64,000 nucleotides of DNA from Kordia zhangzhouensis (GCF_001005305.1 NZ_LBMH01000004.1:434001-498000); one strand, 5' to 3'; counted from the first letter of the stretch, positions 17,415 to 26,138 are shown. Program-made: numbers and translations. The notes: generated by a model from the sequence alone, not told the origin.

Positions 17415-18791
17415 ATGAAAAATACCATTTTATTTGATCATTATGATAGTTTTGTAAACGCTGAAAAAAAAGAACTTCCATACGCTTTAAATACGAATAG
17501 TGAATTAGTATCTGAATTTTTTAGAGATTTCAAATATCCAATATCCTCTTGGCCAATTATACTACCAGAAAAACTTACCAATGAATTGCAACAAGTGAGT
17601 GTTGAAATTCCAAGATTACTGAACAAAATTCCATCACTATATTTTGAGAATGATGCCAAACGCATTGCCGATTTCTATTTTGATGGAAATGTTCAGATGG
17701 CAGAATTTTATATGCTTTGTGTTCAAAAACAAACACCAATCAGTTGCCGATTGGATTTGAGCTACACAACCGAAGGTTTTAAAGTACTTGAAGTCAATGC
17801 AGGCTCTTCTATAGGAGGAATGGAATTCCAACATTTTGAACCTCTGATTGAAAATGTTCACTCTGAATTATCGGGAACACCGCAAGTAAATTTCAAAGCA
17901 AAACAAACACAAGATATTTACATGAAGTTCCTACTACAACAAATTGGAAATGTGGGAAATCAAGTAAATGTATTTTTAGCGGGAAGAGCTGACGAAAATG
18001 AAGCAAGCAAACAAGCTCAAAAGAAGTTTTTTAATGAATTACTAGCAAAAGAATTAAACAATAAAGGGAAAAAAGGATCAGTATATATAGATACTATTGC
18101 TTCATTAACATACAAAGACAATGCATTGTACTATAAAGACACTGTAATACATTCTGTGCTAATTCTTGACCATTCACTTAGTAGTATGTCTCCCGATCTT
18201 TTTAGAGCATTATTAATGGACCAAGTATATTTTCCTGATCATTTAGGAACCATGTTCTTGGGAGACAAAAGAAATCTTGGCATACTTAGAAAATTGGCAC
18301 AAGCAAAAGCATTTAGCGAAGAAGAAAACAAACTGATTCTGAATCACATTCCTTGGACAGAGATTATAACAGATACAGAAGTAACCTATCAAGGAAAAAG
18401 AGAACCATTAGTACCATTGCTTAAATATCGAAAAGATGACTTTGTCATAAAAGTAGCTAATGGAATGCAAGGCGACGATGTTTTTATAGGAAGATATCTA
18501 TCGGATGAAGCATGGGATAAAGCAATCACAAAAGCATTAGCACATCAAAAATTTGTTGCGCAAGAATTTAGTGATTCTATAAACTTACTAGCACCAGATA
18601 ATACCAATCAGTGGTCACCACACAAATTAATATGGGGATCGTTCGGATTTGGAAAAACATATGGAGGCGTTTGGGTACGCATGTCTGCCTTAAAAAACAC
18701 TTCAGGAGTTATTAACTCAGCCACTGGTGCAGTAGAAGCGATCGTATATGAGTCACATCCAAAAGCGAAAGCACATGTACTCATGATCTAA
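17415..18791 (+). CDS. ATP-grasp-like ligase A (possibly circularly permuted), 458 residues
   Basis: I do not recognise a named family, but the fold class can be suggested. The N-terminal half has FKVLEVNAGSSIGGM, an E-x-N pair like the metal-binding end of ATP-grasp enzymes. The C-terminal half has DDFVIKVANGMQGDDVFIG, like the Lys plus Gly-rich nucleotide loop, followed by KFVAQEF. This inverted order is that of circularly permuted ATP-grasp proteins. It is a clear paralogue of the protein at 19828 (shared IADFYF, DQVYFPDHL, GDKRNLG, NHIPW/QHIPW, HKLIWG and GVINSATGAVEAIVYE). The pair flanks a CmcI-like gene. ATP-grasp ligases join a carboxylate to an amine or thiol, so peptide tailoring is a reasonable inference. 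No signal peptide is seen. Confidence 0.8.
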   Translation: MKNTILFDHYDSFVNAEKKELPYALNTNSELVSEFFRDFKYPISSWPIILPEKLTNELQQVSVEIPRLLNKIPSLYFENDAKRIADFYFDGNVQMAEFYMLCVQKQTPISCRLDLSYTTEGFKVLEVNAGSSIGGMEFQHFEPLIENVHSELSGTPQVNFKAKQTQDIYMKFLLQQIGNVGNQVNVFLAGRADENEASKQAQKKFFNELLAKELNNKGKKGSVYIDTIASLTYKDNALYYKDTVIHSVLILDHSLSSMSPDLFRALLMDQVYFPDHLGTMFLGDKRNLGILRKLAQAKAFSEEENKLILNHIPWTEIITDTEVTYQGKREPLVPLLKYRKDDFVIKVANGMQGDDVFIGRYLSDEAWDKAITKALAHQKFVAQEFSDSINLLAPDNTNQWSPHKLIWGSFGFGKTYGGVWVRMSALKNTSGVINSATGAVEAIVYESHPKAKAHVLMI

Positions 18792-18823
18792 AAAAACTAT
18801 TAGCAACATTAAAATAACGAACT

Positions 18824-19774
18824 ATGGACACATTAGATATGAACATACAGCATGAAAAGGTAATGGAAAAGCTAGATGGAACAATGCTACGTAAAATTTA
18901 TGAGCAGTTTTCAAGTGCATGGGCACAAAAGCTTCAAACACAGGGAAATGTACCTACATTTTACGATCATGTGATAAAAGATGGATTGACGCTTTTTTCA
19001 ATGAATATTGAATCCATTCCTTGGGAGAAAGATTTAGAAGATATCATACTGTCCGTAGAACATTTTGCATCTCGACAAGGTATTGAAATGTTTATCTCTC
19101 AAATGGTAAATTGGTACTATGGAAGATACGTTTTGTACGACCTTCGAGTTCAACCAAACGAAATGATTCAGAGTAGTTTAGATATTGATTTTCTCAAAAA
19201 ATCAGCTAGAGATACAACCTTCTCAATGAGTCAGGGCTATTTTGACTGTTTGCAATGGAAAGACACAATTTTATTTAAGACCGTTTATGATCTAGCCATC
19301 TATCAGATGCTCATGTGGGAGCTGAAACCGAAAACAATCATCGAAATTGGTTCGGGAACTGGAGGAAGTGCAGTTTGGATGGCAGATCTAATGGCTTCTT
19401 ACGGAATAGAAAGCAAAATTATTTCATTTGACATTATAGCACCCAAAATTAGATATGACAATGTAACCTTTTTGCAAGGCGATTGTAATCATATAGATCA
19501 AATAATGAAAGTAGCGATTTTAGAAAAAATGCCAAAACCTTGGTTGCTCATAGAAGATGCACATGTGAACGTTTATGGCGTCTTGCAACATTTTCATCCC
19601 TTATTACAAGAAGGAGATTATCTAATTGTAGAAGATAGTGAAAACAAGCAAAAAGAGATCAATCGCTTCTTAAAAGATACAAATAAAAGCTATCTAGTTG
19701 ATGCGCAATATTGTGACTTCTTTGGTCATAATATGACTTGTTCTTACGATTCAATATTTCGTAAGATGAAGTAA
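18824..19774 (+). CDS. CmcI-like SAM-dependent enzyme (cephalosporin hydroxylase / methyltransferase family)
   Basis: This 316-residue protein has a helical N-terminal part of about 150 residues and a Rossmann methyltransferase-like domain. The SAM-site motif is IIEIGSGTGGSAVWMADLM (about residue 172). Later come SFDI, FLQGDCNHI, LLIEDAHVN and GDYLIVEDSEN. Those blocks match the CmcI family (PF04989-type), which includes enzymes tied to cephamycin 7-hydroxylation/methylation and to rhamnosyl O-methylation. It sits 32 bp after ATP-grasp-like A and 53 bp before ATP-grasp-like B. The arrangement suggests a three-enzyme tailoring cassette acting on the non-ribosomal product or on the small peptides. 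The reaction itself is not predictable from sequence. Confidence 0.8.
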   Translation: MDTLDMNIQHEKVMEKLDGTMLRKIYEQFSSAWAQKLQTQGNVPTFYDHVIKDGLTLFSMNIESIPWEKDLEDIILSVEHFASRQGIEMFISQMVNWYYGRYVLYDLRVQPNEMIQSSLDIDFLKKSARDTTFSMSQGYFDCLQWKDTILFKTVYDLAIYQMLMWELKPKTIIEIGSGTGGSAVWMADLMASYGIESKIISFDIIAPKIRYDNVTFLQGDCNHIDQIMKVAILEKMPKPWLLIEDAHVNVYGVLQHFHPLLQEGDYLIVEDSENKQKEINRFLKDTNKSYLVDAQYCDFFGHNMTCSYDSIFRKMK

Positions 19775-19827
19775 ATACTTCTCACAAAAAATAAAAAACA
19801 ACAACACACGAGTTATTTAAAAACATC

Positions 19828-21222
19828 ATGGAACCAATACAATTTGAACCAGCAATAAAAAATTCGATTCTATCAAATAAAGAAGCACAATTTGAAAGCA
19901 ATCGTATCAAAGAAATTCCGACGCTAATTGAGCCAACTCAATATAAACTACCAGCAATTATGCAAAATTATGCATATCCGGTAAGTACTTGGCCTGTAGT
20001 AATATCAGAAAAAATGCAGGAAACACTAGCGCAATTATGTGTTAGAATTCCCCAATTAATCAAAGCAATCCCTGAATTATATTTTAAAAATGATGAAAAA
20101 CGAATTGCCGATTTCTACTTTAAAGGAAACGAAATGGTCACGCAATTTGCTATGATTTGTCATCAAAAAAATGTAGAAACTGGTTGCCGACTCGATTTAA
20201 CATATTCAAAAGATGATTTTAAAATTTTAGAGGTCAATGTAGGCTCATCAATTGGTGGTTGGCAAGTACAAAGCTTTGAAAAGATTATTCGAAGTTTTCA
20301 TCCACAGTTAACAGATCCTGTAACAGCTACTACGTACGAGTCACGCAACTCGCAAGCCATTTATATGAAATTCTTGGTTGACAAAATTTTAGCTCAAGTT
20401 CAACCAACAGATGAAATGATAAATGTTTTTGTAGGTGTAGGACATATTGAAAGTGAAAAAATCAAACAAGATGTAATTGACTTTTTTGGCGGTTTATTGA
20501 AAAAGGAATTTGCGGCTAGAGGGCTCAAAGGACAAGCACATACGGGAAAATTTGCATCATTAACACTTAAAAATAGCAAACTATACCATAAAGATGAAGT
20601 AATGCATGGAGTCGTAGCGTTTAAAGTTGAAGAAGATGAGCAAGTTCCTGCCGATGTTTTTCGAGCATTTATTATGGATCAAGTTTACTTTCCTGATCAT
20701 TTGGCAACTGGAATATACGGAGATAAAAGAAATTTAGGACTATTGCGAGAATTGGCAGAACAACAGGCTTTTTCAGCAGAAGATAATGAATTGATTTTAC
20801 AACACATTCCTTGGTCATCTGAGATAACACCCAAAAATGTAAGCTATGCAGGAGAAACCTCATCAATTGTAAACATACTGCGAAAGTATAAAGACAAGTT
20901 GGTAATAAAAGCAGCTCAAGGCTATCAAGGAAAAGATGTTTTTATTGGAAAATTTTCTTCTGAAGAAGAATGGGAAGAAGCCATCAAAATTGCATTAACT
21001 GCGGCTGATTTTATTGCACAAGAATACAACGAATCAATCAATTTTTTAGCGCCTAATGGACAACAAGAATGGACAGACCATAAATTGATTTGGGGCGCAT
21101 TTGGATTTGGACCTCATTATGGAGGTGTTTGGGTACGACTCTCTGAAGTTGCCAATGACGTTGGTGTCATCAATTCGGCAACGGGAGCGGTAGAAGCTAT
21201 TGTATACGAAATTAAAAAATAG
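19828..21222 (+). CDS. ATP-grasp-like ligase B, paralogue of the 17415 protein (464 residues)
   Basis: It aligns with the 17415 protein along its whole length. Shared blocks include ISEKMQ/LPEKLT regions, RIADFYF, CRLDLTY, FKILEVNVGSSIGGWQ, DQVYFPDHL, GDKRNLG, HIPW, KLVIKAAQGYQGKDVFIG, FIAQEYNESINFLAP and HKLIWGAFGFG, ending at the GVINSATGAVEAIVYE block. The presumed nucleotide-binding Lys and E-x-N residues are retained in both copies, so both look active. The N-terminal 25 residues differ from copy A. It is 7 bp upstream of the phosphopantetheinyl transferase gene and clearly co-transcribed with it. Two active paralogues suggest two successive ligations or two substrates; this is inference. 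Confidence 0.8.
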   Translation: MEPIQFEPAIKNSILSNKEAQFESNRIKEIPTLIEPTQYKLPAIMQNYAYPVSTWPVVISEKMQETLAQLCVRIPQLIKAIPELYFKNDEKRIADFYFKGNEMVTQFAMICHQKNVETGCRLDLTYSKDDFKILEVNVGSSIGGWQVQSFEKIIRSFHPQLTDPVTATTYESRNSQAIYMKFLVDKILAQVQPTDEMINVFVGVGHIESEKIKQDVIDFFGGLLKKEFAARGLKGQAHTGKFASLTLKNSKLYHKDEVMHGVVAFKVEEDEQVPADVFRAFIMDQVYFPDHLATGIYGDKRNLGLLRELAEQQAFSAEDNELILQHIPWSSEITPKNVSYAGETSSIVNILRKYKDKLVIKAAQGYQGKDVFIGKFSSEEEWEEAIKIALTAADFIAQEYNESINFLAPNGQQEWTDHKLIWGAFGFGPHYGGVWVRLSEVANDVGVINSATGAVEAIVYEIKK

Positions 21223-21229
21223 AAAAGTC

Positions 21230-21922
21230 ATGATACATATATTTTACGCATACACATCAGAAAAAGATCATAATGCTTTGTTGTGTAAATATTTACCGGT
21301 ATTACCACCAAGTTATCGTGAAAAAATATTACGTTTTCGCAATTGGAAAGACGCACAATTATCCTTATTAGGACGCTTATTATTGGATCATGGTATAAAA
21401 ACTAAGTTTCCACAATATGCTGACTCTATGGAAATAGCATACACATCACATAGAAAGCCTTACTTTAAGAATAATAACTTGAAATTCAATATTTCGCATT
21501 CAAAAAATATGGCTATTTGTGTAATATCTGATGGCGCAGATATGGGAATTGATGTAGAAGGAAATGCACCTGTCAATATTGATGATTTTAAAGAGTATAT
21601 GACTCCTTTTGAATGGCAGCAAGTAATATCTGCTCCTAAAAAAGAAAATGCTTTTTATAAGTATTGGACAAAAAAAGAAGCAGTCATCAAAGCTGATGGA
21701 AGAGGTTTATCAATTCCGTTAAAAAGTTTCGAAGTCAAAGAAGAAATTGCGAATATTGAAAATAGTGCATATGTATTGAAAGAGGTATTCTTAGACTCTG
21801 AATATACTTGCTATATCGCTTTAAAAAAGCAAAAAAACATTGCTACACAACCTCAATTTGACGAAAAAGTAGTGCTTAATCAAGTACATATTTCGTCAGA
21901 GATGAAAGTGGCAATGGTGTAA
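21230..21922 (+). CDS. 4'-phosphopantetheinyl transferase (Sfp type)
   Basis: This 230-residue protein carries the Sfp-family signatures: MGIDVEG (metal-binding Asp/Glu) in the middle and FYKYWTKKEAVIKADGRGL about 45 residues later. An N-terminal IFYAY start and a LLGRLLLDHG segment also fit. It transfers the phosphopantetheine arm from CoA to the carrier-domain Ser of the NRPSs, here the Ser near base 1455 and Ser987 of the second NRPS. The ATG at 21230 is chosen because it follows the upstream stop by 7 bp and opens directly into the family N-terminus. It is the last gene of the locus before a terminator. Confidence 0.93.
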   Translation: MIHIFYAYTSEKDHNALLCKYLPVLPPSYREKILRFRNWKDAQLSLLGRLLLDHGIKTKFPQYADSMEIAYTSHRKPYFKNNNLKFNISHSKNMAICVISDGADMGIDVEGNAPVNIDDFKEYMTPFEWQQVISAPKKENAFYKYWTKKEAVIKADGRGLSIPLKSFEVKEEIANIENSAYVLKEVFLDSEYTCYIALKKQKNIATQPQFDEKVVLNQVHISSEMKVAMV

Positions 21923-22019
21923 ATACAAGAACACTTTATGTGTTTTTTGGAAGAAAGAAAAACAATTTTAGTTTTTAAAATCTCAGATTGTTAGTTTGTA
22001 CTCAGTTTTTTATTATTTG

Positions 22020-22050
22020 AAAGTCTCTCATTTTTTGAGAGACTTTTTTT
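22020..22050 (+). terminator. Strong Rho-independent terminator ending the NRPS locus
   Basis: Arms AAAGTCTCTCA (22020-22030) and TGAGAGACTTT (22036-22046) are perfectly complementary over 11 bp with a 5-base loop, followed by further T. It lies about 100 bp after the phosphopantetheinyl transferase stop and just before the convergent minus-strand lipoprotein gene, so it marks the boundary between the two regions. Confidence 0.85.
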
Positions 22051-22063
22051 ATATCTACAAATT

Positions 22064-22708
22064 CTACTTTTTCTTATTTTTTTTAGCAACCAAACGCTCT
22101 TTTTCTAAAGACTTGATGATGTTTTGAATGAACTCATCCGTTGTTTTATTCATGTCATTCGGATCTATAATATCATGAGAAGCAAACCATATTAAGTGTT
22201 TTTCTTGATCTTCTTTTACTTCGTATATAGATGTTTCTACATAAAAAATCTCATACTTACTATAATCATTTTGATTAAAATAATCATCACGTGATGCTAA
22301 ATAACCTCCTAAAAAGCGCTGCAATTTATAGTCAAATTTAGGAGAAGCACCAGAGCGCGACTCATTTTTAGAAACTCCTTTAATTGCTGATACAAATATA
22401 GTTTCAAAACCATTGGTAAGTAGTTTGTTAATTTGTGCTTCAATTTCGGCTTCCGTCTTTGTAGGATCTTGAAACAGTTTTTCAAATACAACACTACTTT
22501 GTATGGCATTAATATTTCGTGCATTTAGTTCTCGAACCAATGCAAATTCAAAATTACTTCTCGCTTTTAAATCAGGCGTTACTCCAATAACCAATACATT
22601 TTTAGGATTAAAATCAGTAATATCTGGATTTTTCCAGGTTTCGTGAAGTTGTATGGAAGAACAGCTAGTTGCTAGTATAGTGAGCAATAATAGGTATAGG
22701 TTTTTCAT
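22064..22708 (-). CDS. Lipoprotein with WKNPDI motif, copy 1
   Basis: This 214-residue protein begins MKNLYLLLLTILATSCSS, a lipoprotein signal with Cys 16 as the lipidation site. After it comes HETWKNPDI and a Rossmann-like start (NVLVIGVTPDLKARSNFE), a charged helical middle and FETIFVSAIKGV. It is a paralogue of the next gene upstream (DHWKNPDID, KVLIVGLTSNIEARQKFE, FDTIFFTKIIGV). I know no function for this family. It is the last of five tightly spaced minus-strand genes that begin with a universal stress protein gene at 25148, so expression probably follows the FNR-like box at 25206. Confidence 0.82.
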   Translation of the reverse strand: MKNLYLLLLTILATSCSSIQLHETWKNPDITDFNPKNVLVIGVTPDLKARSNFEFALVRELNARNINAIQSSVVFEKLFQDPTKTEAEIEAQINKLLTNGFETIFVSAIKGVSKNESRSGASPKFDYKLQRFLGGYLASRDDYFNQNDYSKYEIFYVETSIYEVKEDQEKHLIWFASHDIIDPNDMNKTTDEFIQNIIKSLEKERLVAKKNKKK

Positions 22709-22714
22709 GAAATT

Positions 22715-23389
22715 TTAATTAACCAATTCGTCTTTCTCTTTTTTTATTTGGTTTGTCTTTGGTAAAATTAATTGCTCATGTTCTAACACAGCAATTGCTA
22801 AATTTATGTAATCCGTTACCGATTCATTAATCGAAGTAGGGTCAACCACATCAATATAGCCTTTCCATAATAATTCTCTTTCTTTTGTAGGACAAATACA
22901 ATACATAGAAGTCTCACAATGATAAATGGTATATGATTCGTAGTACGAAGGATTGTAAAAAACATCTTGATACATTAAATACTCATCCGCAAATTTTCGG
23001 TAGGTCTCGTCGTACTCATGATAGTTTTCTTTGTATTGGATTTTATCTTCAACTCCAATAATTTTTGTAAAAAAGATTGTATCAAAACCGTCATCTACCA
23101 ATTTTTTCTCAATTTGTTGTAGTTCTTCTTTTGTCATTTTTTCTGGATGCAGCGATGGGTCAAATAATGATAAACTGGTCATGGCTACACTTCCACGAGC
23201 TTCAAACTCTTTTTTAAGTTGTGTTTCAAACTTTTGCCGCGCTTCAATATTTGAAGTCAGTCCTACAATAAGTACTTTTTGCGGTTCGTAATAGTCAATG
23301 TCAGGATTTTTCCAATGATCAATAAGTTGTGTAGTAGTACAAGCGGAATACAGAAATAATAACGGAAGTAATAAAAAAAGTCGTTTCAT
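22715..23389 (-). CDS. Lipoprotein with WKNPDI motif, copy 2
   Basis: The start at 23389 gives MKRLFLLLPLLFLYSACTTT, a clear lipoprotein signal; a longer frame upstream would overlap the neighbouring gene and hide the signal, so I reject it. The 224-residue protein shares the DHWKNPDID motif and LIVGLTSNIEARQKFE block with the 22064 gene, 6 bp downstream. The C-terminal half has a Tyr-rich section (YLMYQDVFYNPSYYESY). Two tandem paralogues in a stress operon suggest an envelope role under low oxygen or stress; the activity is unknown. Confidence 0.82.
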   Translation of the reverse strand: MKRLFLLLPLLFLYSACTTTQLIDHWKNPDIDYYEPQKVLIVGLTSNIEARQKFETQLKKEFEARGSVAMTSLSLFDPSLHPEKMTKEELQQIEKKLVDDGFDTIFFTKIIGVEDKIQYKENYHEYDETYRKFADEYLMYQDVFYNPSYYESYTIYHCETSMYCICPTKERELLWKGYIDVVDPTSINESVTDYINLAIAVLEHEQLILPKTNQIKKEKDELVN

Positions 23390-23399
23390 TTGGGTAGGT

Positions 23400-23852
23400 T
23401 TAATGTTTTTTGTCAAATAAAAAGCGTTGTTTCTCTTCTTTGCGAATAGTTGTAATGATTGCAAATAATTGAGTTTTTAAAGCGTGATACTCATGTAAAA
23501 ATCCAACAACTTCAACAGCTAATTTTCGATGAGTTTCTTTATATTTTTTTTCATCTTTTGGTTGATCAATACCGTCAACCATAATTTGCAGTGCAGTTTG
23601 GTGCGCAGTTACTTCGGCAAGTAATTGAAGATTTTTTTTAAAAGACCTGTTAATTGTATCGACAAGTTCTTTATCACTTGAAAAATCTTTAAATGCGAGT
23701 AATTGACTCGTGTATGTAGTAATTACATGTTCAAAAAATAAATGTTCATCCTTAGCAAATTCTAGCTGTGAAGCCCATTCTGTAGAATCAGTATGCATAT
23801 CTTCGGCACTGATCCATTCAATATATTTTGGAGATGATTGTGTTGTTTTCAT
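23400..23852 (-). CDS. Hypothetical helical protein, 150 residues
   Basis: I do not recognise the family. It has no signal peptide or membrane segment and looks almost wholly alpha-helical. Several His and Glu/Asp are spaced along helices (KDEHLFFEHVITTY, AEVTAHQTALQ, FLHEYHALKTQ), so a four-helix bundle is likely. It lies 10 bp upstream of the WKNPDI lipoprotein copy 2 start and 27 bp after the 23880 gene. It belongs to the universal-stress-protein operon. A metal-binding bundle is possible from the His/Glu pattern but not shown. Confidence 0.75.
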   Translation of the reverse strand: MKTTQSSPKYIEWISAEDMHTDSTEWASQLEFAKDEHLFFEHVITTYTSQLLAFKDFSSDKELVDTINRSFKKNLQLLAEVTAHQTALQIMVDGIDQPKDEKKYKETHRKLAVEVVGFLHEYHALKTQLFAIITTIRKEEKQRFLFDKKH

Positions 23853-23879
23853 AATTTGTTGATTGAGGAATATTTTTAT

Positions 23880-24287
23880 TTATTCAGATTTAAAAAAATC
23901 TCGTACCCAAGCTTTTGCCTGGTTTGTTGTCATACTATCAGCTTTGCGAATAGCTCTGATTTTTGCGCTAATCTCTTTATGATGTAATTGTAATTCTTTG
24001 CTTAGTTTTTCGTTGGTTTCAGCTGGACCAAAAATGACCAAAGCATCTGTATCTTTAATCTCTGAAGTTATTTCTGTAAAATATTTTTTTAATTGCTGTT
24101 TTTCTCGTTCTAAGAATGTTCGATCTTGAACTACATCTTGTGGTCCGCCTTTTAAGCGTGTTCCAGAACCACCTTTTGGATGAAAATGCTCAACATTTGA
24201 AGTAATGGTTTGTAATGTTTCTTGATTATTTTCAAGGGTAACAATCCATGCTTTGTCCATATCGAGCCAAATACCTGTTTTTTTCAT
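23880..24287 (-). CDS. Small stress-operon protein, possibly eRF1-domain/host-attachment-like (135 residues)
   Basis: The protein begins KKTGIWLDMDKAWIVTLENN and contains HFHPKGGSGTRLKGGPQD, then DALVIFGPAETNEKLSKEL and a basic C-terminal helix. A strand with GIWLD...A-W-I at the start and a loop GPAE(T)K late in the domain recall bacterial eRF1-like / host-attachment-type domains; I hold that only as a weak suggestion. It is 12 bp downstream of the universal stress protein gene 24300-25148, so it is co-transcribed with it. In several Bacteroidota such small proteins lie next to stress protein genes, but the function is unknown. Confidence 0.72.
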   Translation of the reverse strand: MKKTGIWLDMDKAWIVTLENNQETLQTITSNVEHFHPKGGSGTRLKGGPQDVVQDRTFLEREKQQLKKYFTEITSEIKDTDALVIFGPAETNEKLSKELQLHHKEISAKIRAIRKADSMTTNQAKAWVRDFFKSE

Positions 24288-24299
24288 GAGAGTAAGTTT

Positions 24300-25148
24300 T
24301 TAATTTCGTAAATCATGCAAAGCCAGTACAGGCACATTAAGGAATGTCACTTCTTTTACTAACGGATTTGTAAAAACACTTCCAAAAAAAGAATGTTTTG
24401 TATTGATAAAAGCAATCATATCACTATTTCTACTTTCTATAAAAATTCCAATAGAATCATTAACAGCACTTGAGTGTAATTGATGTAATGAGTACGCGTT
24501 TTCTTGAAATATTTCTTTAAGAAGTTGTTGCTGTTCTTGTTGTTCTTTGTTGAGAGTATGATTTGAAACATGTAATACAGCAATATTGGCGTCACATTTT
24601 TTTGCGATATCTGTGAGATATACCAATTCTTTTCGTTTAAAACTAGTTTGATAGTCCGTAGGAAACACAATTTCTTTAGGGAGTTCACTTGGAGCATTTT
24701 CAGGAACAGCCAATACAGGACAATTACGTACTTTTTCCATAGCATAAATGGCGGTGCTTCCATACACTGCATCAGGACTATTGGTTTCTCCTTTTGTTCC
24801 CATCACAACAATCTCAATGTCTTTTTTATCTACTACCTCTTTTACCGCTTCAATAGTGTCGTTAAACATGGCTATGGGATGAAATGTGTGATTCGAATTT
24901 TCGGTGTCACTAGCACATACGAGGTCAATTACCTCGTTAAGTTTTTTCTCTGAAGTTGCCTTGGCTGTTTCGTATGGTTCACTTCCTTTTACCATGGTAA
25001 ACAAACTACCTACTAGGTTTTGGGAAGCAGAAAAAACATTCAATAGATAAAAATCACAAGCTTCATCTGCGTATAAACGTGTTGCATATTTGAGGGCAAA
25101 CCAAGCATTTTTAGAAAAGTCTGTGGGGATTAATATTTTACGTTTCAT
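24300..25148 (-). CDS. Tandem-domain universal stress protein 1
   Basis: This 282-residue protein has two UspA domains. The first opens KILIPTDFSKNAWFALKYA and carries the ATP-binding loop GTKGETNSPDAVYGST (G-x2-G-x9-G-S), ending with NCPVLAVPE. The second opens EIVFPTDYQTSF and lacks that glycine loop. Such proteins bind ATP in the first domain and act as stress mediators; specific partners are unknown. It is first in a five-gene minus-strand operon running to 22064. Its promoter holds an FNR-like box at 25206-25217 and TATTTTTA at 25175-25182. Confidence 0.92.
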   Translation of the reverse strand: MKRKILIPTDFSKNAWFALKYATRLYADEACDFYLLNVFSASQNLVGSLFTMVKGSEPYETAKATSEKKLNEVIDLVCASDTENSNHTFHPIAMFNDTIEAVKEVVDKKDIEIVVMGTKGETNSPDAVYGSTAIYAMEKVRNCPVLAVPENAPSELPKEIVFPTDYQTSFKRKELVYLTDIAKKCDANIAVLHVSNHTLNKEQQEQQQLLKEIFQENAYSLHQLHSSAVNDSIGIFIESRNSDMIAFINTKHSFFGSVFTNPLVKEVTFLNVPVLALHDLRN

Positions 25149-25174
25149 GGTAGTAGGTTTTTAAGTTTATGTGT

Positions 25175-25217
25175 TAAAAATAAGTTAGTTACGATAAAAT
25201 TACTATGATATTTATCA
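25175..25217 (-). promoter_or_regulatory. FNR-like box plus -7 element of universal stress protein 1
   Basis: Read on the minus strand, TGATAAATATCA (25206-25217) is an exact inverted repeat TGAT-N4-ATCA of FNR/CRP type. TATTTTTA (25175-25182) is a near-consensus Bacteroidota -7 box. The centres are 33 bp apart and 23 bp separate the two elements, placing the box near -41, where class II activators bind. The same geometry recurs before three other genes of this region. The start codon is 57 bp from the box. Confidence 0.75.
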
Positions 25218-25219
25218 GC

Positions 25220-26047
25220 TTATTCAGGAATTACTAGAAAAGGAACTTTTATATGAAATCCAATCTTTTTAATAACAGGCTCTCTAAAAATGCGTTCCAT
25301 AAAGTTGTGGGAATAATTAACCATAGCAAGCATTTCAATTTCGAGTTCTTCAATAAAATCATGAATAGCAGTTTCCTTGTCAGCATAATTTGGAACCCAA
25401 TGGAATGAATGGTCATAATCTTTTAAATATTGCTGCAATATGGACATATTTTGCTCTTGCGTTTCGCTCAATTTCTTTTCCTCGTTGATATGGATAATTC
25501 GGATTTTAGAATTGTGAAGATCAGCTAAGTTTTTTAAATATTGCAATTCTTTAGCGTCGCACAAACGATTAAAATCACTTGGAAAAGCAATTTGTGTAGG
25601 TACCACAAACTCATAATTATTCGGAATGGCTAGCACAGGACAGCTTCTTACTTTGGTAAACATTTTTGTGGTGTTGCTTCCAAAAAGAACTTCTTTAGCG
25701 CCTGTAGCTCCTTTAGTTCCCATTACAACAAGGTCAATAGTATATTTTTCTAAAACTGTATCAATTGCATCATCTAAATCTTCTAAGCTTAAAATTGTTT
25801 CAAAAGTATGCTTGCTATTTTCGTTTAGGGTTTCCAGTTCTTCTTTTAATTTTTGAAGATCTCTAAGCGAATTATCTCGCATTGTGGTCAACAATTTATT
25901 CGAAAAACTTGAAATTCTTGAAGCTTTTAATTGATTTGAATTTAAAATGTAAAAAGTACATTCTTGCTCACTATACAAAGCAAGTGTATACAAAATAGCA
26001 CTTTTAGCATTCTCTGAAAAGTCGGTTGGAAGAAGTATGTGTGTCAT
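25220..26047 (-). CDS. Tandem-domain universal stress protein 2
   Basis: This 275-residue protein opens HILLPTDFSENAKSAILYTL and has the ATP-binding loop GTKGATGAKEVLFGSN in the first UspA domain, followed by SCPVLAIPN. The second domain starts QIAFPSDFNRL and is degenerate. It is a paralogue of its two neighbours. It ends just beside the FNR-like box of stress protein 1, and its own promoter lies at 26071-26113. It appears to be a single-gene transcript or to read into the next operon. Confidence 0.92.
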   Translation of the reverse strand: MTHILLPTDFSENAKSAILYTLALYSEQECTFYILNSNQLKASRISSFSNKLLTTMRDNSLRDLQKLKEELETLNENSKHTFETILSLEDLDDAIDTVLEKYTIDLVVMGTKGATGAKEVLFGSNTTKMFTKVRSCPVLAIPNNYEFVVPTQIAFPSDFNRLCDAKELQYLKNLADLHNSKIRIIHINEEKKLSETQEQNMSILQQYLKDYDHSFHWVPNYADKETAIHDFIEELEIEMLAMVNYSHNFMERIFREPVIKKIGFHIKVPFLVIPE

Positions 26048-26070
26048 GTGTTCTGTTTTTAATTACATTT

Positions 26071-26113
26071 TAAAAATACAGACAGAAAAGACACTAAACT
26101 ATGATATTTATCA
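26071..26113 (-). promoter_or_regulatory. FNR-like box plus -7 element of universal stress protein 2
   Basis: The minus-strand box TGATAAATATCA (26102-26113) is identical over 12 bp to that of stress protein 1, and the flanks match too (CTGATAAATATCATAG). The -7 element TATTTTTA (26071-26078) is also identical, with the same 23-bp separation and 33-bp centre spacing. The start codon is 54 bp from the box. Confidence 0.75.
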
Positions 26114-26138
26114 GTTAGAAATGAGTTAATTACAGCAA

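Noticed and set aside
2-21922. Assignment of the NRPS locus as a siderophore system
   Set aside because: A TonB-type barrel and a PvdE-like exporter are suggestive, but there are no catechol or hydroxamate genes, no Fur-like box that I could see, and the barrel family is not siderophore-specific.
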